Assembly: GCA_023375675.1 (NCBI GenBank)
Contig: JALQBC010000017.1
Span: 186,001 to 250,000 of the forward strand
Reading direction: 5' to 3'
DNA from: Cytospora piceicola
Lineage: Eukaryota > Ascomycota > Sordariomycetes > Diaporthales > Cytosporaceae
DNA: 64,000 nucleotides
The position numbers and the translations under genes are program-made. Within the stretch, counting starts at the first letter, position 1, and each line of letters opens with the position of its first letter. Shown piece by piece: positions 21,541-33,340 of this stretch. Under the pieces are notes generated by a model. It searched no databases and was not told where the DNA came from. It saw nothing but the letters and a program-made list of their open reading frames with translations.

Positions 21541-23711
21541 ATGGCCACAAATCGGCATCGTGGACGTACAAGCGTTGTAGAGGACACAACTGTTCAAAAC
21601 ACTGATCCGGAGCAAGATGGCCACGTGCAGGAAACGAAAGATGAGCACGCTATGGTAAGCGGCTCCCAGCTGGTATGATTCTGTGATATCGCATCAGCTG
21701 ACCACGAACATCGCAGGAGGATTTGGGCTACAAGCCAGTAAGCGAATATCAAGCTCTTGTGGTCATGTGCTTTGGTTGTTACCTAACTTACATGTACAAT
21801 CACAGGTGTTGCATAGAACTTTCAATACCTTTCACAACTTTGCAACATCATTCGGTAGGGATCTGCCATAACTCGCTTGTCGCTTCTTGAAATTGGCTGA
21901 CCTTGAAACAGCTGCCCTTTACTTCATTGGTGGCGTCCGCGTGACATTTTCGACTGGCATAGCAGGAGGAGGCAATCTTGCTTATTGGTTAGTATTGTTC
22001 TTGATGAACAAACCTCTTGGTAATTGTCATGAAGGATGCTGATTGAATTATAGGACGAGCTTGCTTGTAACTTGTGTCTTCACTTTTATCACTGCGGCTG
22101 TGATCGCAGAGGTATGTTCGTCGCTTCCACTCTCCGGATCGATTTACCTATGGGCGGCTGAAGCCGGCGGGCCTCGTTATGGAAGGCTCTTTGGCTTCAT
22201 CGTCGCATGGTGGAGTACAACTGCATGGACAACCTTCTGCGCGAGTAAGTGAAGAGCGTTGAAATATATACAATCTTGCGTGATCGCGTTGACTGCCTTC
22301 TAACACGATCGTAGGTAATACCCAAGGAGCTGTCAACTACGTTCTATCGGTATGGACTGCCCTCATCCGGTTCCTTGTGTAACAGATTGCCTAATTTATC
22401 CCAGGAAATCGTTGTTTTCGATCTTGACTTCCCATCCGATGCATCAGACGTCAAGTTTCGGGCCGTCCAATGGATCATGACGGAAGTGATGCTGGCCGCA
22501 GCGGCCATCTGGAGCCTGTGTCCACGTAGGTAGATCAAGTTCAACTTATATAGACTCTGCTAACAATGTTTCCAGCGCGCTACTACAAGTTGATATTCTA
22601 CCTGTCCACCTTTTTTGTCATGCTCGACTTCGTTTTGAACATGATCTGGCTGCCTATCGCGACGAAAAGAACATATGGCTTCCGGTCCGCCCACGACGCT
22701 TTCATGACGACGTACAACGGAACAGGTGCCCCGCCGGGATGGAATTGGTGCCTATCGTACCTTGCCACGGCCGGAATCCTCATTGGGTTCGATGCTTCGG
22801 GCCATGTTGCCGAGGAGACGAAGAACCCGAGCATCGCGGCTGCCAGGGGTATTTTTTGGAGCACTGTTACCAGTGGCATTGGCGCTATCGTGGTCGTGAT
22901 TTTGTTCCTATTCTGCGTTGTAAGTCATCTCCTGAACGCAATAGGTACGCAGACATTCTGACCTTACTACTATAGCCTGACGCCGATACGCTGTTCTCTT
23001 TTGGCGGTGAACAGCCATTCGTACCTCTATACGCGGCCATCCTCGGTGATGGTGGACATATATTCATGAACATCATCTGCGTCGTTGCACTGTGGCTCGT
23101 AAGTGACCACAGACATGTACTTCCAACACATAGAAAGGAGACTAACAATCCTAACAACAAAGAATACTGTCATTTGTATTCTTGCAGCGTCCCGCTTAGT
23201 CTTCGCCGTAGCGCGAGATGGAGTTCTGCCCTTCTCGCCATGGGTAGCCACAGTGGTTGATGGGCAACCCCGCAACGCTGTCCTAGTCGTCTGGGGTGTT
23301 TCTGCCTTCATCACCTGCACAATCCTCCCGTCACCTGTCGCCTTTACATCTCTAGTCTCGGCAGCAGGCGTCCCATCGGCAGCTGCTTATGGTCTCATCT
23401 CCCTTGGCCGCATCTTTTGCACACCGAAGCATTTTCCTAAGCCAGCATGGAGTCTGGGCCGGTGGAGCAAGCCCTTCCATGCCATATCCATTCTGTGGAA
23501 TGGATGGGTCGTGGCTGTGCTTTTCTCTCCGTACGAGTTCCCAGTAGAAGGTTCGACGCTCAATTATGCCCCGGTGATCATGGCCATCGTGACGATATTC
23601 GCCCTTATCTCATGGTGGCTCATCCCAGATGAGCGCTGGCTGCCATCTCAGCGTATACAAGAGACACTACTTGCGGGAGAAACGCCGGTTGAGCAAGGAA
23701 CGCAACTATAA
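21541..23711 (+). CDS. APC-family amino-acid/choline-type permease
   Basis: Ten exons: 21541-21654, 21717-21737, 21806-21854, 21912-21987, 22054-22244, 22315-22349, 22405-22525, 22576-22919, 22976-23098 and 23163-23711. Every junction is GT-AG and phase-consistent; 540 aa. It belongs to the amino acid-polyamine-organocation superfamily (AA_permease_2; GABA/choline permease type). About twelve hydrophobic segments are visible. Diagnostic stretches are [14 protein letters not shown] (segment 3), [16 protein letters not shown] (intracellular loop after segment 6) and [16 protein letters not shown] (segment 8 region). The hydrophilic N-terminus precedes [11 protein letters not shown], the usual lead into segment 1. 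Exon 2 is only 21 nt. The substrate (GABA, amino acid, choline) cannot be fixed from sequence. No frameshift or stop in the model. Confidence 0.9.
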
Positions 23712-24264
23712 GCTACTGGGGTCTCGGCCAGATGAACATTATTCGAATTTAGGATATCAAGACTTCTTGAAGCGGCTTGTACCTGGTATTTTGCGCATGA
23801 GCGTACCGAGGATCCTGGAGGTATCCGCGGTGGGATCATAGTACCGAGGAAACCTATTCTTTCTCTTCGTACCTCACAATACAACCGCTTGGCTCCCACC
23901 CGCAGTCGGATCGTATGCAAAGCCCCCACAAAGAAAACAATGACTGCGATGCCTTTGAGAAATATGAAACTGCATTGTCCCAAGGTTGCTTTCAATGAAG
24001 TACGGGACAAAGATATTGTAATACTGGAAACAAAGAGGGAACATTCGCACCTGATATATATACTAGAACTGGGGTCTAATCCTCCACCAGATGCACTATC
24101 CTTTGCAACAGCTTATCTTCAGCACCTCACCCACCGCACTTGGCCCAACACCAACAGCTATCACCCAACACTGAAAACCCGCAACCAAACGCTTCTCGTG
24201 TGAGCGTATCTTGATTTCCCCGCAGGAACTATCTTGTTATTCGAGGATCTCATCACAGTTCATC
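23712..24264. other. Intergenic spacer
   Basis: Permease 3' flank and upstream DNA of the next gene. A plus-strand open frame at 23889-24203 is not convincing. An acceptor-like CAG at about 24223 leaves open an upstream exon for the gene that follows. Confidence 0.4.
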
Positions 24265-25140
24265 ATGATGGCAAGTTCAGCGGCAGTGTCAGGTTTTGTG
24301 GTCCCGGATCAACAGAGTACAGCAGGTATGGCTCTTGAAGATCTGACGGGGGAAGCGAAGTCCTTGATTGCGGAAGCTGAGCAATTCATTCGTGACACGG
24401 AAGGTGCTTTATTGCCTGCAGGATGGGCTGAGCAGATACGCTTTATGATTAGCGAGGCTGAAACTCGGGTCCGACGCAAGCAGGCCTTGCATGTCTCGGG
24501 AAGTGAGAATGGGCAGACCCGAGACAGTTGGGACAGTACGAAAACCTGGTTGCGGTCTATGAAACACGTGAGTCACAGCAGCTCGGAGGTACATATTCGA
24601 GGAATAGCTCTCGATGACCAAAGGAAAAAGTCTACGGACTCAGCTATTCTCGCCGAGCTCGGCAACCACCATGCCTCTATCGAGGAGGGCTTTATCCTGT
24701 CAGAGCCAAATCCCAAGCTTGAGGCGTTGCAGGAGGATGTCTACGCCCTTGTCTCAACGATCTCGATGCAGATGGCAGACTTCCACTCTCTGAAGCAGAG
24801 AAAGATCAGTGAGTTGGCCTTGTTTTCCATCTTCGAAGAAGAATATGGGATACTGATGGAGCTCAACGATCAGATCGAGGACCTCTTCCAGCCCTCACAT
24901 GGTATGGGGCAGGGACTCGGCCATGGACTCCTCCAACTTAGGTTTGATGCACTTCCTCTCCAGCTTCAGGCAGTTTTCAACATAGATTGTCAAGAGCGAG
25001 AACGCAAGGGTGGGGAGATAGACGACGAAGAGATGATGAGTCTGGTTTTGGAGAACCAATGGCGCACTGAGATGTTGCGTAGCATTCAGGATGTCCTTGA
25101 CAGGAAGCGGGAAGCCGCACGTGAGATGGGGAGGAAGTAG
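24265..25140 (+). CDS. Conserved-looking helical protein, function unknown
   Basis: Single open frame of 291 aa from the ATG at 24265. No domain recognised. It is predicted mostly alpha-helical and acidic, with amphipathic stretches such as LTGEAKSLIAEAEQFIRDTE near the N-terminus and MSLVLENQWRTEMLRSIQDV near the end; no signal peptide or membrane segment. A short Gly-rich GMGQGLGHGLL stretch occurs in the C-terminal half. The long uninterrupted frame and even composition argue that it is coding. An additional upstream exon is possible. Confidence 0.65.
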   Translation: MMASSAAVSGFVVPDQQSTAGMALEDLTGEAKSLIAEAEQFIRDTEGALLPAGWAEQIRFMISEAETRVRRKQALHVSGSENGQTRDSWDSTKTWLRSMKHVSHSSSEVHIRGIALDDQRKKSTDSAILAELGNHHASIEEGFILSEPNPKLEALQEDVYALVSTISMQMADFHSLKQRKISELALFSIFEEEYGILMELNDQIEDLFQPSHGMGQGLGHGLLQLRFDALPLQLQAVFNIDCQERERKGGEIDDEEMMSLVLENQWRTEMLRSIQDVLDRKREAAREMGRK

Positions 25141-26125
25141 AAGCCGCCCCAGACTACGCATATAGTTATGCGGTGAGTTGATGCGAGGCATCCTGATGCC
25201 CTGATGAGAGGTCTCACATTTGGTCAGTATTTTCTTTCAATAAACCCCCATTACACACTTATTTTTATCCCAATCGCTGAAAGTAAGTTCTGAGCATCTC
25301 CATGTGAACTGACGAGGTACAGGACTGCCTGAACAGCCCTGATGCCCAAGAGGTGCCGTAGCAATTGGGGCTTGTGTACTGCCCAACCCTTGGTACCAGA
25401 TGTAGCCGTACTGGATACAGAATGGTAGCCGTAGCGTAGATATGTGGTGTGGACGATGATAAATAGTCCTCCGGGGCTTATGCTGCCTGTCATGGAAAAC
25501 TCCTCTCGACCTCAGCTGTAACTTTGAGATGTTATATATGTAGTAGTACAATACCACTGCCAGTTATGCAATTATAGGAACCTACCGGGTGATATACCTG
25601 GCATTGTACATAAGTATTATCGTATGTATCCATTGTCCCTCATTTCTTCACTGCTTGACCTCTCCAAGGTCTAGTACAGCCTTCGCAACTGTGAGTGGGT
25701 TGAAGATACAGCCATCCCAGCCGCACGTGTGAGTTTCCGAGTCTGGCCGCGGTAGAAAGCTGCTTGGGATTCTCTGTGGTACCTGGAATTGACCTGGATA
25801 CATTGTATGGTTCGTTCGGGCAAGTTGCGTTTGCCGAAAATATACTGCCGATAGGCTGGCGACAGCATACCTAAGTACCCTAGGTAGGCAGAGGAAGGTA
25901 GCTGAGAGGGTCATGGCTTTTCGTCACAATTCCAGGAAGCTGGATTGTATTAGTTTCCCTTTGCAAGGAACAATGGAATTCGCTATTGTAAGACTATTTC
26001 GACTTTTATTTGAACACTACCTAGGGTATTTGGTCTAACTGGACGCAGATGCGGCACATGTGCTGGAAATGTCACCTTGTTCCTTGCCGGGAAGCACTTC
26101 GCTCTTATTTCTAGTCTAGTCTCTC
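25141..26125. other. Intergenic
   Basis: 1 kb between two convergent genes. The overlapping open frames at 25237-25914 (minus) look random. The CTAG-centred variants TACCCTAGGTAG (near 25876) and TACCTAGGGTA (near 26020) occur. Confidence 0.5.
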
Positions 26126-27340
26126 TTAGCCAACCATCCTCATTTCTACATTGGACTCCTCAAGTTGAGCTATTTGAAACGTCTGCTGAGCAAGCCGATA
26201 ATGTTCATCCTGGAGAACCACGATATCCTCGAATGGAGCGTTTCGTAACACTTTGCTATCGACCCAGTACCACTCCTCGCACTTCACCCTACGACAAGCC
26301 CTTCGCCTGCTCCCGATCCCCGTGATATCTATATTGATACCACTGACTGGTTGTAGGTAGACGGCTAGGCCCTTCCACGCACCATCCGAGCGGCCTTCAC
26401 AGTGTATTGAGGCTAAAAATGACCCATCAGATGACTTCTTTTCGGGAACCTTGTTAGTTACATCGAGAACGCGGATGGTGAGTCCAATATTGGTCATTGA
26501 GTAAGGAGTCAGAGATGTCGGACTCCAGAGACGTAGCCGTGGTGTATTCTGAAAGTCACGCGGACTATTGGCCAGAAGACCACTCCCGACGTAAGGACCC
26601 ATCCACGCGAACAAGGTCTGGTCAAACGAGGTCTGCATGATTTCCATCTGCAGTCGCCGGAAGGCTTTGTCGAGCCCTTCCCCATACAGAATGGGAATGC
26701 TGATGTTGAAAATACCGAGCAAGCAATAAGCCAAATCTTCAGGGCGCCTGGTTTGGCGCCTTGATACCCATGACATCCGTTCAGCCAGGCAAACGGTGGG
26801 CACGAGACGTCGGTCTTCGAGCACACGTTGGTCAATCCTTGTCCGGGCTGATATCGTCTCGATCAGATCCTTGTGGTCTGCAATTCCGGACCAGTCACAG
26901 GCCAAAAAGCGTCGTTTGTTCGAGGCCAGGAGCTCCTGCAACGTCCAGCCGCGTGAATTCCATTCGCTGTTGTTGATCCGAGCCAAGAGCTCTATCCTGT
27001 CGGACGTCGGCTGTACGTCGATCAGGTATATATAGCATTCATCCGCTTCCCGGTAATACCGGTACATGGAGTTGATGGCCTCTGACAGTTCAGCGCTATT
27101 CCGCTTGTCGATACAACATGTGTCGACCCAGACGTGTTCGTAGCCATGCCGTCGAGCTATGTCGCAGAAACTCTTGATCTTCTTGAAGCCAGCTTTGGAA
27201 GTAGTAGGATGTCGAAGACGAGCCATCTGCGCGAACGAGACCTCATCTTGACCCCAGGTGTGCGATAAGATTGCGTATTTTCGGTGAACAGGTTCGTCAA
27301 AATCTTCGACTCTCAATGATGAGGTGTGGAGAAGACGCAT
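26126..27340 (-). CDS. HET-domain (heterokaryon incompatibility) protein
   Basis: Single exon, 404 aa from the ATG at 27340 (MRLLHTSSLRVEDF), the usual beginning of this subfamily. A further in-frame ATG lies upstream at 27400. The HET domain is complete: YAILSHTWG (residues about 22-30), HVWVDTCCIDK (about 69-79), SEAINSMYRYYREADECY, and SRGWTLQELLA with the following CDWSG. The linker region (EDLAYCLLGIFNISIPILYG) that joins the HET domain to a C-terminal beta-rich portion is also present. HET proteins trigger programmed cell death when unlike fungal individuals fuse, often through a partner NLR or effector. The start lies only 120 bp from the boundary of the nested transposon. No stop or frameshift seen. 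Confidence 0.92.
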   Translation of the reverse strand: MRLLHTSSLRVEDFDEPVHRKYAILSHTWGQDEVSFAQMARLRHPTTSKAGFKKIKSFCDIARRHGYEHVWVDTCCIDKRNSAELSEAINSMYRYYREADECYIYLIDVQPTSDRIELLARINNSEWNSRGWTLQELLASNKRRFLACDWSGIADHKDLIETISARTRIDQRVLEDRRLVPTVCLAERMSWVSRRQTRRPEDLAYCLLGIFNISIPILYGEGLDKAFRRLQMEIMQTSFDQTLFAWMGPYVGSGLLANSPRDFQNTPRLRLWSPTSLTPYSMTNIGLTIRVLDVTNKVPEKKSSDGSFLASIHCEGRSDGAWKGLAVYLQPVSGINIDITGIGSRRRACRRVKCEEWYWVDSKVLRNAPFEDIVVLQDEHYRLAQQTFQIAQLEESNVEMRMVG

Positions 27341-27460
27341 GTTGTATAATATGATAGAAGCATGTTGCATGTGACGATTACTTAGGGAAGTAGAGGACAA
27401 CTTATCTCAGCCGAGAAGAAGATGATCTGGTCCCGATTGAGAGCGGGGTTCTCTGCCCTA

Positions 27461-27493
27461 TGGTGCGCGACAGTGCAATCTCTGCGGAAAGTC
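27461..27493 (+). repeat. Left terminal inverted repeat
   Basis: Begins TGGTGCGCGACAGTGCAATC and ends TGCGGAAAGTC. It is the exact reverse complement of 38635-38667 and is preceded by TA (27459-27460). Confidence 0.95.
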
Positions 27494-27701
27494 GATTTTG
27501 GTCAATAGATATACACCGCTAACCGAATAGCAATAATTCAAATTAAAGGAAAATCTCTATTTACTAGCTCCCCTACAGTAAATAAAATATATAAAAAATC
27601 TTATAAAATACTAAATATTATATTTACTATACTTATAGTTTTACTTTTTAAGTTTTATACTTCTTTAAATCTATAAAGACGAATTAAAAATATAAAAAAA
27701 A

Positions 27702-27706
27702 GAAAA
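27702..27706. repeat. Target-site duplication (GAAAA), left copy
   Basis: GAAAA directly before the left LTR; the matching copy is at 38307-38311 directly after the right LTR. Five bases is the duplication made by Ty3/gypsy integrases. Confidence 0.85.
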
Positions 27707-27944
27707 TAATAGCAACGGTACGGTATAGTAGTATATAATAAAGATAGATTCTCTCTTTCTCTTTCTATATAACCGAGTACTCCTATAAACTATATATAGA
27801 CCTATAAATCTACCGTAAACTTACTCTAAGTTTATTATATAATTATTATACGTTTAACCGTCTAAATTACCGGTAAATATACGGTAAATTCGTAGATACG
27901 TTTATAGGTAGGTTTATTACGAACTTACCGGTAAGTATATAATA
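27707..27944 (-). repeat. 3' LTR of the gypsy element
   Basis: 238 bp, aligns along its length with 38072-38306. Shared blocks include ATATAACCGAGTAC, ACCGGTAAATATACGGTAAA and CGAACTTACCGGTA. Differences are almost all C/T or G/A, as expected if RIP hit the two copies independently. Confidence 0.93.
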
Positions 27945-30900
27945 ATTACTCCCGGAAGAAAAAATCCTCGTTTATAGAAATATAAGTATTATAATTGTAA
28001 TTAGATTAATAATAAGTCTATAGTATAAAGGTAGTTATATTTATAAGATAAAGAGAAAAACCGTTATTAATTTATAAAAAAAGTATTATATTTAAATAAT
28101 AACGGTATTTAAATTATAATACGACGAAAAGACCGGTAAAGGCTTAAGTAAACTATAGTAATATATATAGTAAAAGAAATAAAAGCTTATAGAAATATAA
28201 GGTATAGTTAGAAAAAGAGTACGGTTAACTATAAAAAAAAAGAAAGCGAAAGTAGTTTTTATTTTTAAGTACTTACTTTATAGTATTAGTAAACCTACGT
28301 ATATTACTAATACCGTTAAACGAATAGAAAAAGAAAAGTAACGACTGTTTTTATCTTTAAACACTTACTATATAACGTCGGTTTACCTACGTATATAGTC
28401 GATACTACGAAAAAGCCTATAGATTTATAAACGTAAAATAATAAATATAAGAATAACTATAAAATAACGACTAAACGATAACTAAACGAAACGTATTTTT
28501 AAAGAATTTAACAGAGTTTTAACTCTTTTTTAGCTAAAAAAGATAATAAACCGAATAACGCTTTTACGTTTTCGTTAAAGACGTTTTTAGTTAGTATTAT
28601 AACTTCGTTAAACGTTAAAGCTATAGCTTTAATTATACTATAGGCTTTAAAGTACGAATTTATACTATATAAACAACGTTTAAACGTTTCGGTAAATATA
28701 TAACCGAGGTTACTTATATAAAAACGTTTCTATTCGTAATAAGTATCTGCTTAATTAATATCGCCGCCTTTTTAAAATTTAGTTTTAATAAAACCGAAGT
28801 TTATTCGGTAGCGGAAAAAGTACTTAAATATAAAAGTAACGTTAAGATATTATATATACGACTTTTTATCGAGTTTTTAAATACGGCAGATAAAGTTTAT
28901 TACTTATACGGTAATACTATATAATATTATAATACTAATACTAGTTACGTTAAGTAGTAGAACGATATAAAGCTTTTAGTTATTTATTTAAACGTAAACG
29001 TTAGTTTTAAGCTTATAGTTTACCTCGATAACGTATATAGCAGGTATAGTAGTATTAAACTAAACAGATACTTTAAACTTATTATTCTTATATATATTAT
29101 TAATAACAGTAATAAGGTATATCGAATATTCGCGCTTTATAAGAGGCGAATTTATTTTAAACTTATCTAATTTACAAACTATAATAAACGAACCGTCGTT
29201 AATAACGTAACGCTTTTTACTTATAAAAAAACTTTTAGTAAAGTTAAACTAAAAGCTATATACTAATTCTTTTTTAATATTATCTTTTATAAGGATAAAA
29301 GCGGTAAATAAGCCTTTTCGGCTTAATAACTATAAGTTCTATAATAAACGTTTAAAAGTTAGCTATACTTTAAGCTTTTTAAAAACGTTTATAATAACCT
29401 CGACGTAAGTAATAATATCGAATATAAAGCTATAATATTTTTTTTTAATCTTTTACTATTCCCTTATAATAATATAACCGGTATTTATAAGCTCGGTACC
29501 TAAAAACTATAAGCTTATAATAACGTATTATATTATAACTAAGTCTGTTTTATTAATAGTAAGGTTATTTATACTTTAAGCGAATTAGCCCCTTTTATTA
29601 TAACGGATATATTTATTACGTTTACGAAATAAAGTAGATAAAAACATAAGAAAACTATAAACAAATAAGTTTAAACCTTTTTAAGCCGATATTATAAAAG
29701 AATTTAATAAATATACTAAATTAGTTTCTTTATATCTGTCTATAAGTAAATCTATTACCTAGCTTATATAGCTGTTTTATATATTAAAATAAAGCTTTTA
29801 TTTATAATATAGTATACTATCGCGGTTAATCTATATAAAGATAAAATATTAATTAAAACTTTATTAAGCTTTATAACAGGTAACTTTATAATTAATCGGG
29901 TATATTAAAAGCTTTAAAAGCGGTATATATATATTAAACTCTACTTTTCGGTCGGTAAGGTTAATATATCTTTCGTTAATTACTTTTTATTAAAAATAAG
30001 TCCGTTCGGCTATATAATAATATAGGTAGATATTAAATCGGATATTAGTAACAGATATTTTAGCAGATATCGCCGATTCTTTTTTATATAAATAAAGTCT
30101 TTATTTATATCCGTCGAAGTTTAATATATTCCGACGTAAAGCCTTATAAACCTTTATCGAGTATTCTTTTATATAGCTTTTCTATAAGTATAAACAACCG
30201 GGGTTATAAAAGGTAAAGTATAATACTAAATAAAACTCTAGTATTTTAAAGTACTTATAAGATATTCGGCCGTTAATATTTTATATAGGTTTTTTAGTTT
30301 AGTATATATATTTAACAGTAAATATAAAGCGAGTTCGATATAATAGTTTTAAATTATATAAAATAATAAGTAAACGGTAACTTTAAAGTAAGTTTTTAAA
30401 CAGAATACTTTATATAATAGTTAAGTTAACAATATAATATTTTAAAGGTAAGCTTTAACGAAAAAAACGAAATAGAAAAAATAATAAATAATATAAAAAA
30501 AAAAGTTTAAGTTAATAATCGGTTAGTAAACAGGTTTTTTTTATTATTATTCGTTATCTAGTATTAACGCGAATATATTTAACCTTTATTACCCGGTAAC
30601 TTTTTATAAACGTTAAATATTACTTTTCGGCTTTAACGTTAACGTTACCGGCCGATCTACTAGTCGTTTATTAAGTAGTCTTCTTTTTAATTAAGGCTAT
30701 AATACTTAAGTAATTATTTCTTTAAGTTTTAGTTACCTTATAAGCGGTTCTTTTTTTATTACTAACTAAATATATAGCTTTTTTATTTTTTCTTATCTTA
30801 TTTTAAATTCTTAAATTATTTTATCGGTATTTAAAGTATTTTATAGTATTTATATATTAAAATAGCTAAGGTAATCGGTTTATTTTATAAAATACTTAAT

Positions 30901-31849
30901 ACGCGGCTATTTATAACTATACTTCCGTTTATATTTAGCTATAATACGTTATAACTTATAATATTTAAAGGCTTTACTATACTTTTACGCTTTATTATTA
31001 TTTACTTTTATAGGCTTTATAGCTAATAAATCTCGCTTATATAAGTTAGACTATAGCGGCTTACTTAAAGACAGATAAATTATAAATAATACTAAGTAAA
31101 TATTTATATATAAAGCTATTTTAAGCTTATATACTAGTTTACCTACTTTATATACGACTTAAAACAGTCTTATATATTATTAAAAATACTTTTAAGCTAA
31201 ATTCTTAAGTAATATATAACTATAGTAGAGTTCGATAAAAACTTAGTTATTTAAAATAAACTTATATTAATAATACTTCTTATTATATTATAGTTTTATA
31301 GCTATTTAAGCCTCGGCGATTATAAGTTACGCTTTTTTTTAAAATATATCTTAGGCTAACGTCGGAATACCTTCTTTTAGTTAGTTTATTCCGGTAGAAT
31401 TAAATTTGTATAAAAGCTAGTTAGTAAAATATTTCGTAGCTTTATTATAAGCGTTATTTAAGTTAAATTATAGTATTAAGATAATATCGGTCTATTCGAC
31501 TTTAAGATATGTTATAGCGAATATCCGGACTACTAATTCTACTGTTTTATTTTTATTTTCGAATTAGCCGTCGGTCTATAAGTATTAAACGGTTAAATAA
31601 GCTAGCTTAGTATTTAAACCGGACTATAAGTTTTATTAAAAGTCTAAAAAAAACTTAGAATTTCTGTTAAAGATAATATACTATAAAATACTTTAGTTAT
31701 ATAGATATAATATATATAATAGTATATATACTTAATCTACGGTTATATATATAGTATTATTAAAGATAACGATAGTTATTTTACTATACTTATTTATAAC
31801 CGAAAGAAAGATATTAAAAAAAGATATTTTAAAAATTACTTATAAAGTA

Positions 31850-32110
31850 TTAGCGGTTAAAACATCAGGTAAAGCCGTTATAAAGTCTATAATAATAGTA
31901 TAGAACGAAATTAACAGTAAAAAAATAGGCTATATTTTTTTTAGTAACTATTAGTTTTTATTATAATTTACTATATAAACTAAATAATTCTTAATATATT
32001 CGAAAACCTTCCGATAGTAATTCTTAATTATAAACCGGTTAATAAGATTATATTAAACTTTATCTTTATTAAAGTAGTACTTAACGTTATAAGCTTTAGT
32101 TATAAAATCT
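31850..32110 (-). pseudogene. Integrase relic of the gypsy element
   Basis: Minus-strand translation shows a decayed zinc-binding/core boundary: LINRFIIKNYY, then RKVFEYIKNY, and DFITALPDV (31861-31887). The last corresponds to the first catalytic Asp region (MDFI-x-GLP) of Ty3/gypsy integrases. Several stops interrupt it, consistent with TGG or CAA/CAG codons converted to stops by RIP. Confidence 0.75.
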
Positions 32111-33261
32111 ATAGCTACTTATACTAAAATATAAAAACGTCGTTTACTTAATAACTTTATAAAATATAAGAGTTTATCTATATTTAACTTAAACAGTATA
32201 TCTACCTTTATTTAATTATTTTATAGTTATTAAATAATATTAGTTTAACTAACGTATTCTTAATATCTTATAACAATACGATTTTTAAACGTTTAGTCGA
32301 TAAAAATCTCGGATATACTATATAAGATAATATTTTTTTATAATTTACCGAGTACGCTATTATCTTTTATAAGCTACTAATTTATTAATAACTTAAAGAT
32401 AGTATTTACTAATATATTAGTTACCTCTAGAATATAATAAATATTTAAATTATATTAGCTTAAATACTTTAACGTAAAAATAAACTTTATATTTATTTTA
32501 GTTTTATCTACTATATTAAAAGATATCTGTTTAACGATACCGATAGTAGTAGTATAATTTATAAAGATATATATAGGTTGTTTACGGTTTAAACTAATAA
32601 CTATATAGAGTTTATAAACTAGCTATATTAAACAGATAACCTTAAGTTCGGTTAACTAGTATTTATATTTAGTTATATTAATAGTTTTACTTAAATACTA
32701 TAATAAACAGATTTAAGTATAAGGTATAGGTAACTTCCGGTTTTATTTAAAATTATCGTTTAACTAAAAGATAATATTTAAAAATCTAACTTCTTTCGAA
32801 GTATTTAACTAAATAAATAACAGTTTATTCGGGTTTTAATAAAATAAGGCGTTTTTACTTATTAAAACCGACTTAAAATCGTTAAAGAAGTATATCTTTT
32901 CTCGAGTAAGCTTAAAGAAGGTTCGATAAGTATAGTTCTTTTAAGCGTTACTTTTCGAAAGTTTCTTATTTTCTTATCTTTTAGTAAGTATTTAAGTTTT
33001 CTGTCTTTATAACGGATCGATACGCTTAGTATATCGTAGTATAAGATAGTAAAGATAACTTATAAAGCTAATAAACTTCTCGAATTATTATAGCGTAGTA
33101 AGGAACTATAGTTAGATAATAGTTTTTACTTAGTTTAAAGTATTATATATATTTAGTCTGTTAACTTTAAATCCGAGTAATTCTATTAAAAGATATCCGA
33201 TAAAAGATTTTTTAGCTAATAGAGATATATAATACTTTATAAATAGTATAAATAGCTATTT

Positions 33262-33340
33262 TAAATACTTTATATATTCTTCGATAGTATTAAAAAAGAC
33301 GATAATATTATCGATAAACGTAGTAGTAAAATACTTAAAC
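33262..33340 (-). pseudogene. Reverse transcriptase relic of the gypsy element
   Basis: Minus-strand reading gives YFTTTFIDNIIVFFNTIEEY, matching the RT palm motif normally written FIDDIIVFS-x-T-x-EEH. The second catalytic Asp (GAC/GAT) has become Asn (AAT), a G-to-A change as produced by RIP on the opposite strand, so the enzyme would be dead. Confidence 0.85.
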
